This document shows positions 15,423-24,144 of a stretch of DNA of 64,000 bases, piece after piece. The stretch covers positions 372,001-436,000 of the forward strand of contig OY970337.1 in assembly GCA_963717475.1 (NCBI GenBank). Direction: 5' to 3'. The DNA comes from AC-32 sp963717475 (GTDB lineage: Bacteria > Actinomycetota > Thermoleophilia > Gaiellales > Gaiellaceae). Below the pieces are notes generated by a model. That model did not search any database, was not told where the DNA came from, and worked only from the letters and a program-made list of their open reading frames with translations. Each line of letters begins with the position of its first letter. The stretch's first letter is position 1. The position numbers and the translations under genes were made by a program.

Positions 15423-16711
15423 GACCGCTCGGCTCCACCCTCGCCGCGCCGGTTGCGCGGCGGCTTCGGCTTCCCGTCATGCGGGTTCCCGGCGTCTTGG
15501 CCGAGCGCGACTTCCGGCGCTTCTGGGCCGGCGAGACCGTGTCGCTCTTCGGCGACCAGATCACGCTGATCGCCCTACCGCTGGTCGCCGTGCTCGAGCT
15601 GCACGCGAGCGCGGCGCAGATGGGCTTCCTCGGCGCAGCCGCGCTGGCGCCGAACCTCCTGTTCTCGCTGCACGCGGGTGCGTGGGTCGACCGCCGCGGC
15701 CGCAGGCGCGAGACGATGATCGCGACCGCCGTCGGCCGGGCTGCGCTGCTGGCGACGATCCCGGTCGCCTACGCCCTCGGCGCGCTCACGCTGGCGCAGC
15801 TCTACGTCGTCGGCTTCCTGGTCGGCACGCTGAGCGTCTTCTTCTACGTCTCGTACTCGACGCTGTTCATCTCGCTGGTGCCGCGCGAGCGGTACCTCGA
15901 GGCCGGCTCGCTGCTGCACGGGAGCCGCGCCTTCTCGTACGTCGCCGGCCCGAGCGTGGGCGGCGCTCTCGTGCAGGCGCTCTCGGCGCCCATCGCGCTC
16001 GTCGTGGACGCCGTCTCGTTCGTCGTCTCGGCGCTGACGCTGCGCTCGATCTCCCCGGACGAGCCGCCGGTCGAGCCCGCGGAGCGAGGTCACATCAAGT
16101 CGGGCATCCGCTACATCCGCGGGTCGAGCATCGTGAGGAGCTCGCTGCTCGCGACCTCGACGATCAACTTCTTCAACTTCGTCTTCTGGGCGCTCTTCAT
16201 CCTCTACGCGACCAAGGAGCTCGGCGTCAAGGCAGGCGCGCTCGGGCTCGTGCTGGGCGCCGGAGCGGTCGGAGGCGTACTCGGCGCAGTCTTCGCATCC
16301 CGGATCGCCGGGCGGATCGGGGTCGGGCCGGCCTTCGTGCTCGGCTCGGCGCTCTTCCCGGCGCCGCTCGTGCTGGTGCCGCTGGCCGGCGGCCCTCGCC
16401 CGGTGGTGCTTGGCTGCCTGTTCCTGGCCGAGTTCGCCTCCGGCTTCGGCGTGATGGTGCTCGACATCAACATCGGCGCGATCAACGCGGCGCTGATCCC
16501 GCATCGCCTGCGCGCCCGCGTCTCCGGGGCGTACATGGTCGTGAACTACGGCGTGCGTCCGATCGGCGCTCTGGTCGGCGGGCTGCTCGGCGCCTGGATC
16601 GGCCTGCGGACGACGCTCTGGATCGGCTGGGCGGGCGCGCTGGCCGGCGTGCTCTGGCTGCTGCCCTCGCCCCTGATGCGCCTGCGCGAGCTGCCGGAGA
16701 TGGAAGCGTGA
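15419..16711 (+). CDS. MFS transporter (first of four)
   Basis: 430 residues from a GTG that overlaps the DUF4097 stop. About 12 hydrophobic helices, with the loop 2-3 MFS signature as GAWVDRRGRRR. The overall pattern (FRRFWAGETVSLFGDQITLIALPL) is that of the MFS_3/EntS-like drug or siderophore exporters. It should sit in the cytoplasmic membrane and export a small molecule using the proton gradient. The substrate is unknown. It is diverged from the later three exporters. The stop overlaps the hydrolase start. Confidence 0.88.
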   Translation: MRPLGSTLAAPVARRLRLPVMRVPGVLAERDFRRFWAGETVSLFGDQITLIALPLVAVLELHASAAQMGFLGAAALAPNLLFSLHAGAWVDRRGRRRETMIATAVGRAALLATIPVAYALGALTLAQLYVVGFLVGTLSVFFYVSYSTLFISLVPRERYLEAGSLLHGSRAFSYVAGPSVGGALVQALSAPIALVVDAVSFVVSALTLRSISPDEPPVEPAERGHIKSGIRYIRGSSIVRSSLLATSTINFFNFVFWALFILYATKELGVKAGALGLVLGAGAVGGVLGAVFASRIAGRIGVGPAFVLGSALFPAPLVLVPLAGGPRPVVLGCLFLAEFASGFGVMVLDINIGAINAALIPHRLRARVSGAYMVVNYGVRPIGALVGGLLGAWIGLRTTLWIGWAGALAGVLWLLPSPLMRLRELPEMEA

Positions 16712-17661
16712 GCGGTCTAGCGGTCGCAGTCGTCGAGGGGTTCGAGGTCGCTCGCGTCGAGAACGACGGCCTGGCGCCGAACGCGCTGCTCCAGGCCGGC
16801 TCGGTCTCGAAAGCCGTGGCAGCGCTTGCCGCGCTCCGGCTCGTCGAGCAGGGACTGCTCTCGCTCGACGGGGACGTGAACGACCATCTGACCTCGTGGC
16901 GGCTGCCTGCGGATGAGCCGGTGACGCTCAGGCAGCTGCTGAGCCACACCGCCGGCGCGACCGTCGAGTTCTTCCCGGGCTACGCGCCCGGCGCGCCGAT
17001 TCCGTCGCTGCTCGACGTGCTCGAGGGCCGGCCGCCTGCAAACACGGATGCCGTCCGCATCGAGCCCGAGGCGCGCGGCCGACACCGCTACTCCGGCGGC
17101 GCGTATGTGGTCGTCCAGGCGCTCATCGCGGACACGACCGGCCTCCCGTTCGCAACGGCGGCCGCCGAGCTCGTGCTCTACCCGCTCGGGATGGGTGACA
17201 GCACCTTCGAGCAGCCGCTGCCCGACCCGCTGCAGGCGCGCGCGGCCGCGCCGGGCAACGTCTATCCCGAGGCGGCCGCGGCCGGGCTCTGGACGACTCC
17301 GCGGGACCTGGCCTTGTTCGGCTGCGCCCTTCAGCTCGCCGTGGCGGGCCGCCCGAGCCCAGTCGCCCGCGAGACCGCCGCGCTGATGCTCCTCCCGCAC
17401 GCCGAGCTGCCGCCGCGTGAGGACTACGAGCAGATCCGCGGGCTCGGACTAACGCCGCCCGACCACATGGGCCTCGGGCTCTTCCTGGTGGTCGAAGGCG
17501 GCGAGACGGTGCGCTTCGGCCACATCGGCACCACGAACACATTCGTAGCGGCGCTCGACTTCTCCGCGACCGACGGAACCGGCGCAGTCGCGATGGCGAA
17601 CTCGCACGATGGCGGGGAGGCCGTCCTGCGTGCGGTCGCGTCGGTGGAGGCGGCGGCATGA
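16708..17661 (+). CDS. Serine hydrolase of the beta-lactamase/penicillin-binding fold
   Basis: 317 residues. It has the SxxK nucleophile motif (GSVSKAV, near 32-35), a Tyr motif reading YSGG instead of YxN, and HIG in place of the KTG triad motif (GHIGTTN), as in class C-like esterases and peptidases. There is no signal peptide, and the domain starts almost at once, so the enzyme appears cytoplasmic, which is unusual for this family. It is embedded between exporter genes with 4-bp overlaps on both sides. A role in detoxifying or processing the exported compound is inference. Confidence 0.82.
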   Translation: MSGLAVAVVEGFEVARVENDGLAPNALLQAGSVSKAVAALAALRLVEQGLLSLDGDVNDHLTSWRLPADEPVTLRQLLSHTAGATVEFFPGYAPGAPIPSLLDVLEGRPPANTDAVRIEPEARGRHRYSGGAYVVVQALIADTTGLPFATAAAELVLYPLGMGDSTFEQPLPDPLQARAAAPGNVYPEAAAAGLWTTPRDLALFGCALQLAVAGRPSPVARETAALMLLPHAELPPREDYEQIRGLGLTPPDHMGLGLFLVVEGGETVRFGHIGTTNTFVAALDFSATDGTGAVAMANSHDGGEAVLRAVASVEAAA

Positions 17662-18896
17662 GCCGCAGCGACCTTCTCCGCGACCGCTCGGTCGTCGCCC
17701 TGCTCATGGCCGAGGTCGTTTCGACGACCGGCGCGCAGATGACCTGGCTCGCGCTGCCGTGGTTCGTGCTCGTGACGACCGGCTCGGCGACGAAGACGAC
17801 ATTCGTGGCCGCGGCGGAAGTGATCGGGCTCGCGCTCCTCGGGCTGCCGGGCGGGCGCGTGCTGGGCCGGCTCGGCGCGCGGAGGACAATGATGCTCTGC
17901 GACGGTGCGCGAGCACCGCTGATGGTCATCATCCCGGTGCTCCACTGGACGGGCGACCTCTCGTTCGGGGTCCTGCTGGTGGTGGCATTCGCGCTCGGCG
18001 CGCTCACGGCGCCGTACTTCGCGGCGCAGAAGGTGATCGTCCCGGAGTTGCTCGGTGAGGACGAGAAGCGTCTCACCGAGGCAAACGCGCTCTTCCAGGG
18101 CGCCACCCGCACGACGATGCTCGCCGGCCCGGCTCTCGGTGGGGTGCTGATCGGTTTCATGGGCGCCACCTCGGTGCTGCTGATCGACGCGGCCACCTAC
18201 GTCGTCGCCGTCGTCCTCGTCGCGGCGTTCGTCCCGCGCAGGCCGCCGCTGCCGCAGGACGAGGAGGACCGCAGCATCCGCGCCGGCGTGCGCTTCGTCG
18301 CCCGCGATCCCCTGCTTCGCGTGTGGTGGCCGGCGTTCGCACTCGGCGACGCGGCCTGGACGGCGTTCTTCATCTCGGTGCCGGTGCTCGTGCTGACCCG
18401 CTTCGGCCACCATCCGTGGATCGCCGGCTGGCTGATCGCATCGTTCGGAGTGGGCGCGCTGGTCGGGAACGTCGTCGCGTTCCGCTACCTGGCTCGCCGC
18501 CTGGATGGGCTCACGATCATCGCCATGTTCGTGATGTTCCAGGCCCTGCCGCTCTGGCTGCTCTGGTTCGACTTACCTGCGGCCGGCTACTCCGTCGCGA
18601 TCCTCCTGTCGGGGATTGCGAACGGGTTGGTGAATCCGAGCCTGCACACCATCTCGACCGTGCGGATCCCGCCGAAGCTGCGGGCGAACGTGCTGACCAC
18701 GACGATGGTCGGCTGGGCAGTCGTCAATCCGCTCGGGCTGTTCCTGGCCGGGCCGATCCTGGACGCGTTCGGGACGAAACCGGTGATGATCGGCTTCGCG
18801 GCGATGCAGACTCTGACGATGGCCATCGTCGCGACCGCATCCGTGCGCGAGCTCGGCCGCCGCCGGCAGCTCGAGCCGCTCGAGGCCGCCGCGTGA
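17658..18896 (+). CDS. MFS transporter (second of four)
   Basis: 412 residues, about 12 membrane helices, with the loop 2-3 signature GGRVLGRLGARRTMM. It is a close relative of the next gene: shared blocks include LALPWFVLVTTGSA, LGARRTMM and DGARAPLMV at the same spacing, so the pair arose by tandem duplication. MFS_3-type exporter by pattern; substrate unknown. Start and stop overlap neighbours by 4 bp. Confidence 0.88.
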   Translation: MSRSDLLRDRSVVALLMAEVVSTTGAQMTWLALPWFVLVTTGSATKTTFVAAAEVIGLALLGLPGGRVLGRLGARRTMMLCDGARAPLMVIIPVLHWTGDLSFGVLLVVAFALGALTAPYFAAQKVIVPELLGEDEKRLTEANALFQGATRTTMLAGPALGGVLIGFMGATSVLLIDAATYVVAVVLVAAFVPRRPPLPQDEEDRSIRAGVRFVARDPLLRVWWPAFALGDAAWTAFFISVPVLVLTRFGHHPWIAGWLIASFGVGALVGNVVAFRYLARRLDGLTIIAMFVMFQALPLWLLWFDLPAAGYSVAILLSGIANGLVNPSLHTISTVRIPPKLRANVLTTTMVGWAVVNPLGLFLAGPILDAFGTKPVMIGFAAMQTLTMAIVATASVRELGRRRQLEPLEAAA

Positions 18897-20116
18897 GCCT
18901 GTTGCGGCGCCCGGGCCTCGGCCCCCTGCTGACCGCCGAGGTCGTCTCGTCGCTCGGCTCGCAGATGACCTACCTGGCCCTGCCGTGGTTCGTGCTCGTC
19001 ACGACCGGCTCGGCCTCGAAGATGGGGATCGTCCTCGGCGTCGAGCTGCTGCCGATCGGCCTCTTCGGCATCCCGAGCGGCGCGCTCGTCGGGAAGCTCG
19101 GGGCGCGGAGGACGATGATGGTCGCGGACGGGGCGCGGGCGCCGCTGATGGTCTCGATCCCGCTCCTGCACTCGGCAGGCATGCTCTCGTTCGGGGTCCT
19201 GCTCGGCATCGTGTTCCTGATCGGCTGCTTCCTGGCGCCGCACTTCTCGGCGCAGCGGCTGATCCTCCCGGAGCTCGTCGGCGACGACGAGCAGACCGTC
19301 GCCCAGGCGAACGCGTTCGTCGAGGGAGCCCAGCGGACGACGGCGCTGATCGGCCCGTCCCTGGCCGGCGTGCTCATCCCGTTCTTCGGTGCGCCGAACG
19401 TGCTCTACCTCGACGCCGCAAGCTTCCTGCTCTCGTTCCTGACGCTCGCGCTGTTCGTGCCGTACCGCCCGCCGCTGCCGGCCGGCGACGAGGGGCGCGG
19501 CGTCCTTTCCGGCGTGCGCTTCCTCCTGCGCGACCCGCTCATGCGGCGCCTGCTGCCGACGGCGCTCGTGCTCAACGCGCTCGCCCAGCTGATGGCGCTC
19601 TCGCTGCCGGTGCTCGCGTTCCAGGAGTTCGGCGGCAGCTCTCGCGTGGCCGGCGTCTTCTTCGCAGCGTTCGGCGCGGGTGCGGTCGTCGGCAGCGTCA
19701 TCGCCGTGAAGATCGTCCCGAGGTTCGACCCGGTCCGGCTCGGCGCGTCGGCCCTCGTGGGGCTCGCGCTGCCGCTGCCGCTGCTCGCGCTGCACCTGCC
19801 GGTCTGGGGCGTCGTGCTCGTGCTCTTCGTGTCGTCGCTGTTCGGGCCGCTGGTGAACGCGCCGCTGATCGGCGTGATCACGATGCGGACGCCCGAGGCG
19901 CTGCGCGCGAAGGTGATGACGGCGGTGCTGACCTTCGCGCTGCTCGCCGGCCCGCTCGGCCTCTTCCTGGGCGGGCCGCTGCTGCAGGCGTTCGGCCCGT
20001 ACCCCGTCTTCCTGATCGTCGCGGCCGGCCAGCTCGCCGCCGCGATCCCCTTCGCCGTGATGGCGCTTCGCAGCGGCACGGCGTTGCAGGCAGTCCCGAC
20101 GTCCGCGCCGCAGTAG
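18893..20116 (+). CDS. MFS transporter (third of four), tandem duplicate of the previous gene
   Basis: 407 residues from GTG (overlap GTGA). It has the same architecture and repeated blocks as the upstream exporter (TAEVVSSLGSQMTYLALPW, LGARRTMMVADGARAPLMV), and SAQRLILPELVGDDE matches AAQKVIVPELLGEDE there. The conservation of loops as well as helices suggests related substrates or even a heteromeric pair. Twelve helices are predicted. The upstream frame stays open, but the overlap and homology fix the GTG start. Confidence 0.87.
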   Translation: MSLLRRPGLGPLLTAEVVSSLGSQMTYLALPWFVLVTTGSASKMGIVLGVELLPIGLFGIPSGALVGKLGARRTMMVADGARAPLMVSIPLLHSAGMLSFGVLLGIVFLIGCFLAPHFSAQRLILPELVGDDEQTVAQANAFVEGAQRTTALIGPSLAGVLIPFFGAPNVLYLDAASFLLSFLTLALFVPYRPPLPAGDEGRGVLSGVRFLLRDPLMRRLLPTALVLNALAQLMALSLPVLAFQEFGGSSRVAGVFFAAFGAGAVVGSVIAVKIVPRFDPVRLGASALVGLALPLPLLALHLPVWGVVLVLFVSSLFGPLVNAPLIGVITMRTPEALRAKVMTAVLTFALLAGPLGLFLGGPLLQAFGPYPVFLIVAAGQLAAAIPFAVMALRSGTALQAVPTSAPQ

Positions 20117-20131
20117 CCCGCGCATGGCCCC

Positions 20132-21361
20132 GTGAGCGAGACGCCGCTCCCGCTGCGGCAGAACCGCGACTTCATGCTGCTGCAGTCCGGGCAGCTCCTG
20201 TCGACGCTCGGCAACCAGGCGTCGGCGATCGCCTACCCGCTGCTCACGCTCTCGCTGACCCATTCCCCGGCGAAGGCGGGCCTGGTGGCGTTCGCGGGCA
20301 TCCTTCCCTACCCGCTCTTCGTCCTCCCCGCGGGACTGCTGGCCGACCGCCTCGACCGGAGGCGGATCATGATCGTCTCCGACGTCGTGCGGGCCCTGGC
20401 GCTCGGCGGGCTCGCCGCCGCGGTCGCGGCCGGCAGCGCGCAGTTCGCGCTGATCATGGCCGTCGCCTTCGTCGACGGCACGATGTTCGCGTTCTTCAAC
20501 ATCGCCGAGGTCGGGGCGCTGCGATCGGTGGTCCCCAGGGCACAGCTCCCCCGCGCGTTCGCGGCCGAGCAGGCGAGGTTGTCCACGGTCGTCCTCGCCG
20601 GGCCGCCGCTCGGCGGCTTCCTCTTCGGCCTCGGTCGCGCCCTCCCGTTCGTCGCCGACGCGGTCTCCTACACCGCCTCGCTCGTCTCGGTCGTGCTCAT
20701 GCGGACGCCGTTCCAGGAGGAGCGCACCGAGGTGGCAGGGCTCCTGCGCGCACAGCTGGCCGAGGGGTTCGCCTGGCTGTGGGGCCAGCCGTTCCTGAGG
20801 ATGTGCTCGCTTCTCTTCGCCTTCACGAACCTCGGAGGCAACGCGCTCTACCTCTTCGTGGTCGTGGCGGGGAAGCGCCAGGGCCTGAGCCCGGCCGCGA
20901 TCGGGACGCTGATCGCGATCTACGGAGGACTATCGCTGGTCGGCTCGCTCATCTCGCCCCGCATCCAGCAGCTGCTCGGGATGCGGACGATCCTGCTCGC
21001 GACGTTCTGGCTCGGCCTGGGCATCGGCGTCTACGCCGCTCACCCGGACGTGTACCTGCTCGTCGCCGGCGTGGTCCCGCTCGCGCTGCTGAACCCGTCG
21101 TTGAACTCCGTGATCATCGGGTACCGCGTCGCGATGGTCCCGGACCGGCTGCAGGGACGCGTGAACAGCGTGGCGCGGATGCTCGCGCAGCTCGGAGCGC
21201 CGCTCGGCCCACTGCTGGCCGGGTTGCTCCTGGCCGTGCTCTCGACTCGCCAGACCGACCTGATCCTGACGGCGTGGTTCGCGGCGATCGCCTTGTGGGC
21301 GACCCTCAGCCCGTCGATCCGCGCGGCCCCGGACCTGAGCGAGCTGGCCGAGCCGATCTAG
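20132..21361 (+). CDS. MFS transporter (fourth of four)
   Basis: 409 residues from a GTG 15 nt after the previous stop. Twelve predicted helices and the loop signature AGLLADRLDRRRIMIV. It is more distant from exporters two and three, and shows the EntS/MFS_3 pattern (FMLLQSGQLLSTLGNQASAIAYPL). It is the last gene of the RHH-headed operon; a minus-strand gene ends 4 nt beyond it. Confidence 0.88.
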   Translation: MSETPLPLRQNRDFMLLQSGQLLSTLGNQASAIAYPLLTLSLTHSPAKAGLVAFAGILPYPLFVLPAGLLADRLDRRRIMIVSDVVRALALGGLAAAVAAGSAQFALIMAVAFVDGTMFAFFNIAEVGALRSVVPRAQLPRAFAAEQARLSTVVLAGPPLGGFLFGLGRALPFVADAVSYTASLVSVVLMRTPFQEERTEVAGLLRAQLAEGFAWLWGQPFLRMCSLLFAFTNLGGNALYLFVVVAGKRQGLSPAAIGTLIAIYGGLSLVGSLISPRIQQLLGMRTILLATFWLGLGIGVYAAHPDVYLLVAGVVPLALLNPSLNSVIIGYRVAMVPDRLQGRVNSVARMLAQLGAPLGPLLAGLLLAVLSTRQTDLILTAWFAAIALWATLSPSIRAAPDLSELAEPI

Positions 21362-21365
21362 GCGC

Positions 21366-21818
21366 CTAGTCGTCTGACGCGGACGTGAGCGCAGCGAACG
21401 CCGCCTGCAGGAAGTCGTTCGCGCCCGCCGCCGCGAGCGACCAGGTCAGCAGCCGCCCGAAGCGCGGCGACAGGATCTGCGTCGTCGCGAGCCCGGCCGC
21501 GGCCCAGGTGCCCACGCAGCGCGAGCACGTGACGAGCTCGCCGATCGCCTGGTGGTAGCCGCCCTCGACGGGCTCCTCGCCGCCCTCGTGGGCTTCGCCG
21601 CGGACGAACGGCTGGCGGATGAAGCTCGTGACCTCGTCGCGGGCGAGCGTGCGCGCAGCCTTGAACGAGGCCGCCGAGAGCACGACGAGGTCGAGCGGGG
21701 TCTGGCACGCGGGGTTGCGGTCGAGCACCCGCGCGAGCCCACCGCCGACCGCCAAACCACCGGCAAAGACGCCCATGATCGCCGCGTACGCGCCGTACGG
21801 GGGCGATTCTGTTTCCAC
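21366..21818 (-). CDS. DUF1360 membrane protein
   Basis: About 150 residues from GTG 21818 (GTG 21824 is also in frame). A hydrophobic N-terminus (AAIMGVFAGGLAVGGGL) is followed by LDLVVLSAASFKAARTLARDEVTSFIRQPF, then the Cys pair of the family in LVTCSRCVGTWAAAGL and another hydrophobic segment. This is the DUF1360 pattern found in Bacillus YjcF-like and actinobacterial small membrane proteins. Function unknown. It is divergent from uvrB with only 24 bp between starts, so their promoters must overlap. Confidence 0.75.
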   Translation of the reverse strand: METESPPYGAYAAIMGVFAGGLAVGGGLARVLDRNPACQTPLDLVVLSAASFKAARTLARDEVTSFIRQPFVRGEAHEGGEEPVEGGYHQAIGELVTCSRCVGTWAAAGLATTQILSPRFGRLLTWSLAAAGANDFLQAAFAALTSASDD

Positions 21819-21829
21819 TATCACACGGG

Positions 21830-21835
21830 TACCCT
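21830..21835 (+). promoter_or_regulatory. -10 box (TACCCT) 7 nt before uvrB
   Basis: TACCCT ends 7 nt before the uvrB ATG. A weak -35 (TTCTGT, 21807-21812) stands 17 bp upstream. No LexA box is visible here, unlike at uvrA. Confidence 0.4.
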
Positions 21836-21842
21836 TGGCCTC

Positions 21843-23849
21843 ATGCCGGAGTTCAAAACCTCGGATATCTATCGGCCTACCGGCGATCAGCCACAGGCGA
21901 TCGCCGAGCTGTCCGCGGGCCTGCGCGAAGGAGAGCGCTACCAGACCATGCTCGGGGCGACCGGCACCGGCAAGACGGCGACGATGGCGTGGATCGTCGA
22001 GGAGGTGCAGAAGCCGGCGCTCCTGATCGCGCACAACAAGACGCTCGCCGCGCAGCTCTGCAACGAGCTGCGCGAGTTCTTTCCCCACAACGCGGTCGAG
22101 TACTTCGTCTCCTACTACGACTACTACCAGCCCGAGGCGTACGTCCCTCAGGCCGACCTCTACATCGAGAAGGACTCCTCGCAGAACGACGACATCGCGC
22201 GGCTGCGGCTGGCCGCGACCTCCGCGCTGTTCACGCGCCGCGACGTGATCGTCGTCGCGTCGGTGTCGTGCATCTACGGCCTCGGCTCGCCCGAGGAGTG
22301 GCGCGACCGGATGATCTATCTCGAGGTCGGCGAGGAGCACGACCGCGACCTGATGCTGCGCAAGCTGATCGACTCGCAGTACGTGCGCAACGACGCCGTC
22401 CTCGGCCGCGGCCGCTTCCGCGTCAAGGGCGACGTCGTCGAGGTGCAGCCGGCGAACCAGGAGACGGCGTACCGGATCTCGTTCTTCGGCGACGAGGTCG
22501 AGCAGGTCACGCACTTCGACCCGCTCACCGGCGAGATCCACGCGAAGCTCGACAACATCGCGATCTGGCCGGCGACGGAGTACGTCACCTCGCAGCCGAC
22601 GGTCGAGCGCGCGGTGGGGGAGATCAAGCACGAGCTCGAGGGGCGGATCAAGGAGCTCGAGGCCGAGAACAAGATGCTCGAGGCGCACCGGCTGCGGCAG
22701 CGCACCGAGTACGACCTCGAGATGCTGCAGGAGCTCGGCTTCTGCAACGGGATCGAGAACTACTCGCGGATCCTCGAAGGCCGTGCGCCCGGGACGCATC
22801 CGTTCACGCTCCTCGACTACTTCCCGAACGACTTCGTCGTCTTCGTGGACGAGTCCCATCAGACCGTGCCGCAACTCGGCGGTATGTACGAGGGCGACCG
22901 CTCGCGCAAGCAGACGCTCGTCGACTACGGCTTCCGGCTTCCGTCCGCGCTCGACAACCGGCCGCTCCGCTTCGACGAGTTCCTCGGGAAGGTGCCGCAG
23001 CTCGTGTTCGTCTCGGCGACGCCGGGCCCGTTCGAGCTGCGCCATTCGACGCGGATCGCGGAGCAGCTGATCCGGCCGACCGGGATCGTCGACCCCGAGG
23101 TCGAGCTGCGCGCGACCAAGAACCAGATCGACGACCTGCTCAACGAGGTCCGCCGCCGCGAGGAGGCCGGCGAGCGGGTGCTCGTCACGACCCTGACCAA
23201 GAAGATGGCCGAGGACCTGACCGACTACCTGCTCGAGTCGGGCGTGAAGGCGCGCTACCTCCACTCCGAGATCGACACCCTCGAGCGGATCCAGATCATC
23301 CGCGAGCTCAGGCTCGGCGAGTACGACGTGCTGGTCGGCGTCAACCTGCTCCGCGAGGGGCTCGACCTGCCAGAGGTCTCTTTGGTGGCCGTGCTCGACG
23401 CCGACAAGGAGGGCTTCCTGCGCGGCAAGACGGCGCTGATCCAGACGATCGGCCGCGCGGCCCGGAACGTCAACGGCAAGGTCCTGCTCTACGCAGACAA
23501 GCTGACCGAGGCGATCCAGGGCGCGCTCGACGAGACCGACCGCCGCCGGGTGAAGCAGCTCGCGTACAACGAGGAGCACGGGATCACGCCGGCGTCGATC
23601 ATCAAAGGCGTCTCCGACATCGCCGAGTTCCTGGCGCTCGAGTCGCCGACGGTGCCCGGGCGCCGCCGTCGTGGCAAGCGCGAGGTCGAGGGGATGGCGC
23701 CTGCCGAGCTCGAGAAGCTCGTGATCCAGCTCGAGGAGGAGATGTACGCCGCCGCCGAGGAGCTCCGCTTCGAGTACGCGGCCAAGCTTCGAGACGAGAT
23801 CAAGGACCTGCGGCGGGAGCTACAGGCCGCCGCGGCACCTGCCCAGTAG
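21843..23849 (+). CDS. uvrB: Excinuclease ABC subunit B
   Basis: 668 residues, the normal length. Walker A GATGTGKT is at 38-45; the beta-hairpin that wedges DNA is present (YYDYYQPEAYVP); helicase motifs DESHQTVPQ, SATPGPFEL, GVNLLREGLDLPEV and QTIGRAARN follow; a UvrC-binding UVR motif closes the protein (near 625-660). UvrB is loaded by UvrA at bulky DNA lesions and recruits UvrC for the dual incision. uvrA is encoded about 4.6 kb downstream but separately regulated. The frame is open further upstream, but MPEFKTSDIYRPTGDQP is the family start. Confidence 0.97.
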   Translation: MPEFKTSDIYRPTGDQPQAIAELSAGLREGERYQTMLGATGTGKTATMAWIVEEVQKPALLIAHNKTLAAQLCNELREFFPHNAVEYFVSYYDYYQPEAYVPQADLYIEKDSSQNDDIARLRLAATSALFTRRDVIVVASVSCIYGLGSPEEWRDRMIYLEVGEEHDRDLMLRKLIDSQYVRNDAVLGRGRFRVKGDVVEVQPANQETAYRISFFGDEVEQVTHFDPLTGEIHAKLDNIAIWPATEYVTSQPTVERAVGEIKHELEGRIKELEAENKMLEAHRLRQRTEYDLEMLQELGFCNGIENYSRILEGRAPGTHPFTLLDYFPNDFVVFVDESHQTVPQLGGMYEGDRSRKQTLVDYGFRLPSALDNRPLRFDEFLGKVPQLVFVSATPGPFELRHSTRIAEQLIRPTGIVDPEVELRATKNQIDDLLNEVRRREEAGERVLVTTLTKKMAEDLTDYLLESGVKARYLHSEIDTLERIQIIRELRLGEYDVLVGVNLLREGLDLPEVSLVAVLDADKEGFLRGKTALIQTIGRAARNVNGKVLLYADKLTEAIQGALDETDRRRVKQLAYNEEHGITPASIIKGVSDIAEFLALESPTVPGRRRRGKREVEGMAPAELEKLVIQLEEEMYAAAEELRFEYAAKLRDEIKDLRRELQAAAAPAQ

Positions 23850-23852
23850 GCT
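23847..23852 (+). promoter_or_regulatory. -10 box (TAGGCT) overlapping the uvrB stop
   Basis: TAGGCT contains the uvrB stop codon and ends 7 nt before the GTG at 23860, the recurrent leaderless spacing. Confidence 0.45.
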
Positions 23853-23859
23853 CCCTTCC

Positions 23860-24144
23860 GTGGGATTACTGGCGTTCATCATCATCCTGCTCGTCGGCGG
23901 GCTCATCGTCGGGGCGCTTGCGCGGCTCGCGGTCCCGGGGCCCGATCCGATGTCGATCCCGGCCACGATCGCGCTCGGGATCGGCGGCTCGATCATCGGC
24001 GGGATCGTGGCGCGCGTCCTGATCGGCACGGCGGGCGGTTTTCTGTTCGCCTTCCTCGGCGCGGTGCTGCTGCTGATCCTCTACCGGCACTTCGTCGAGC
24101 ATCGGCCGCTCACGGGGCCCGGGTCTAAGCGTCCACCTGCCTGA
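23860..24144 (+). CDS. GlsB/YeaQ/YmgE-family membrane protein
   Basis: 94 residues with three hydrophobic helices (LLAFIIILLVGGLIVG, IPATIALGIGGSIIGGIV and FLFAFLGAVLLLILY). The Gly-rich helices and GALARLAVPG loop resemble the transglycosylase-associated/YeaQ family, small stress-linked membrane proteins of unknown biochemical role. A TAGGCT box lies 7 nt before the GTG. The last 20 bases overlap, tail to tail, the phosphoesterase gene on the other strand. Confidence 0.78.
   Translation: MGLLAFIIILLVGGLIVGALARLAVPGPDPMSIPATIALGIGGSIIGGIVARVLIGTAGGFLFAFLGAVLLLILYRHFVEHRPLTGPGSKRPPA

Noticed and set aside
21818..21843. SOS box in front of uvrB
   Set aside because: The 24-bp divergent spacer contains no CGAAC-N4-GTTCG palindrome or close variant.
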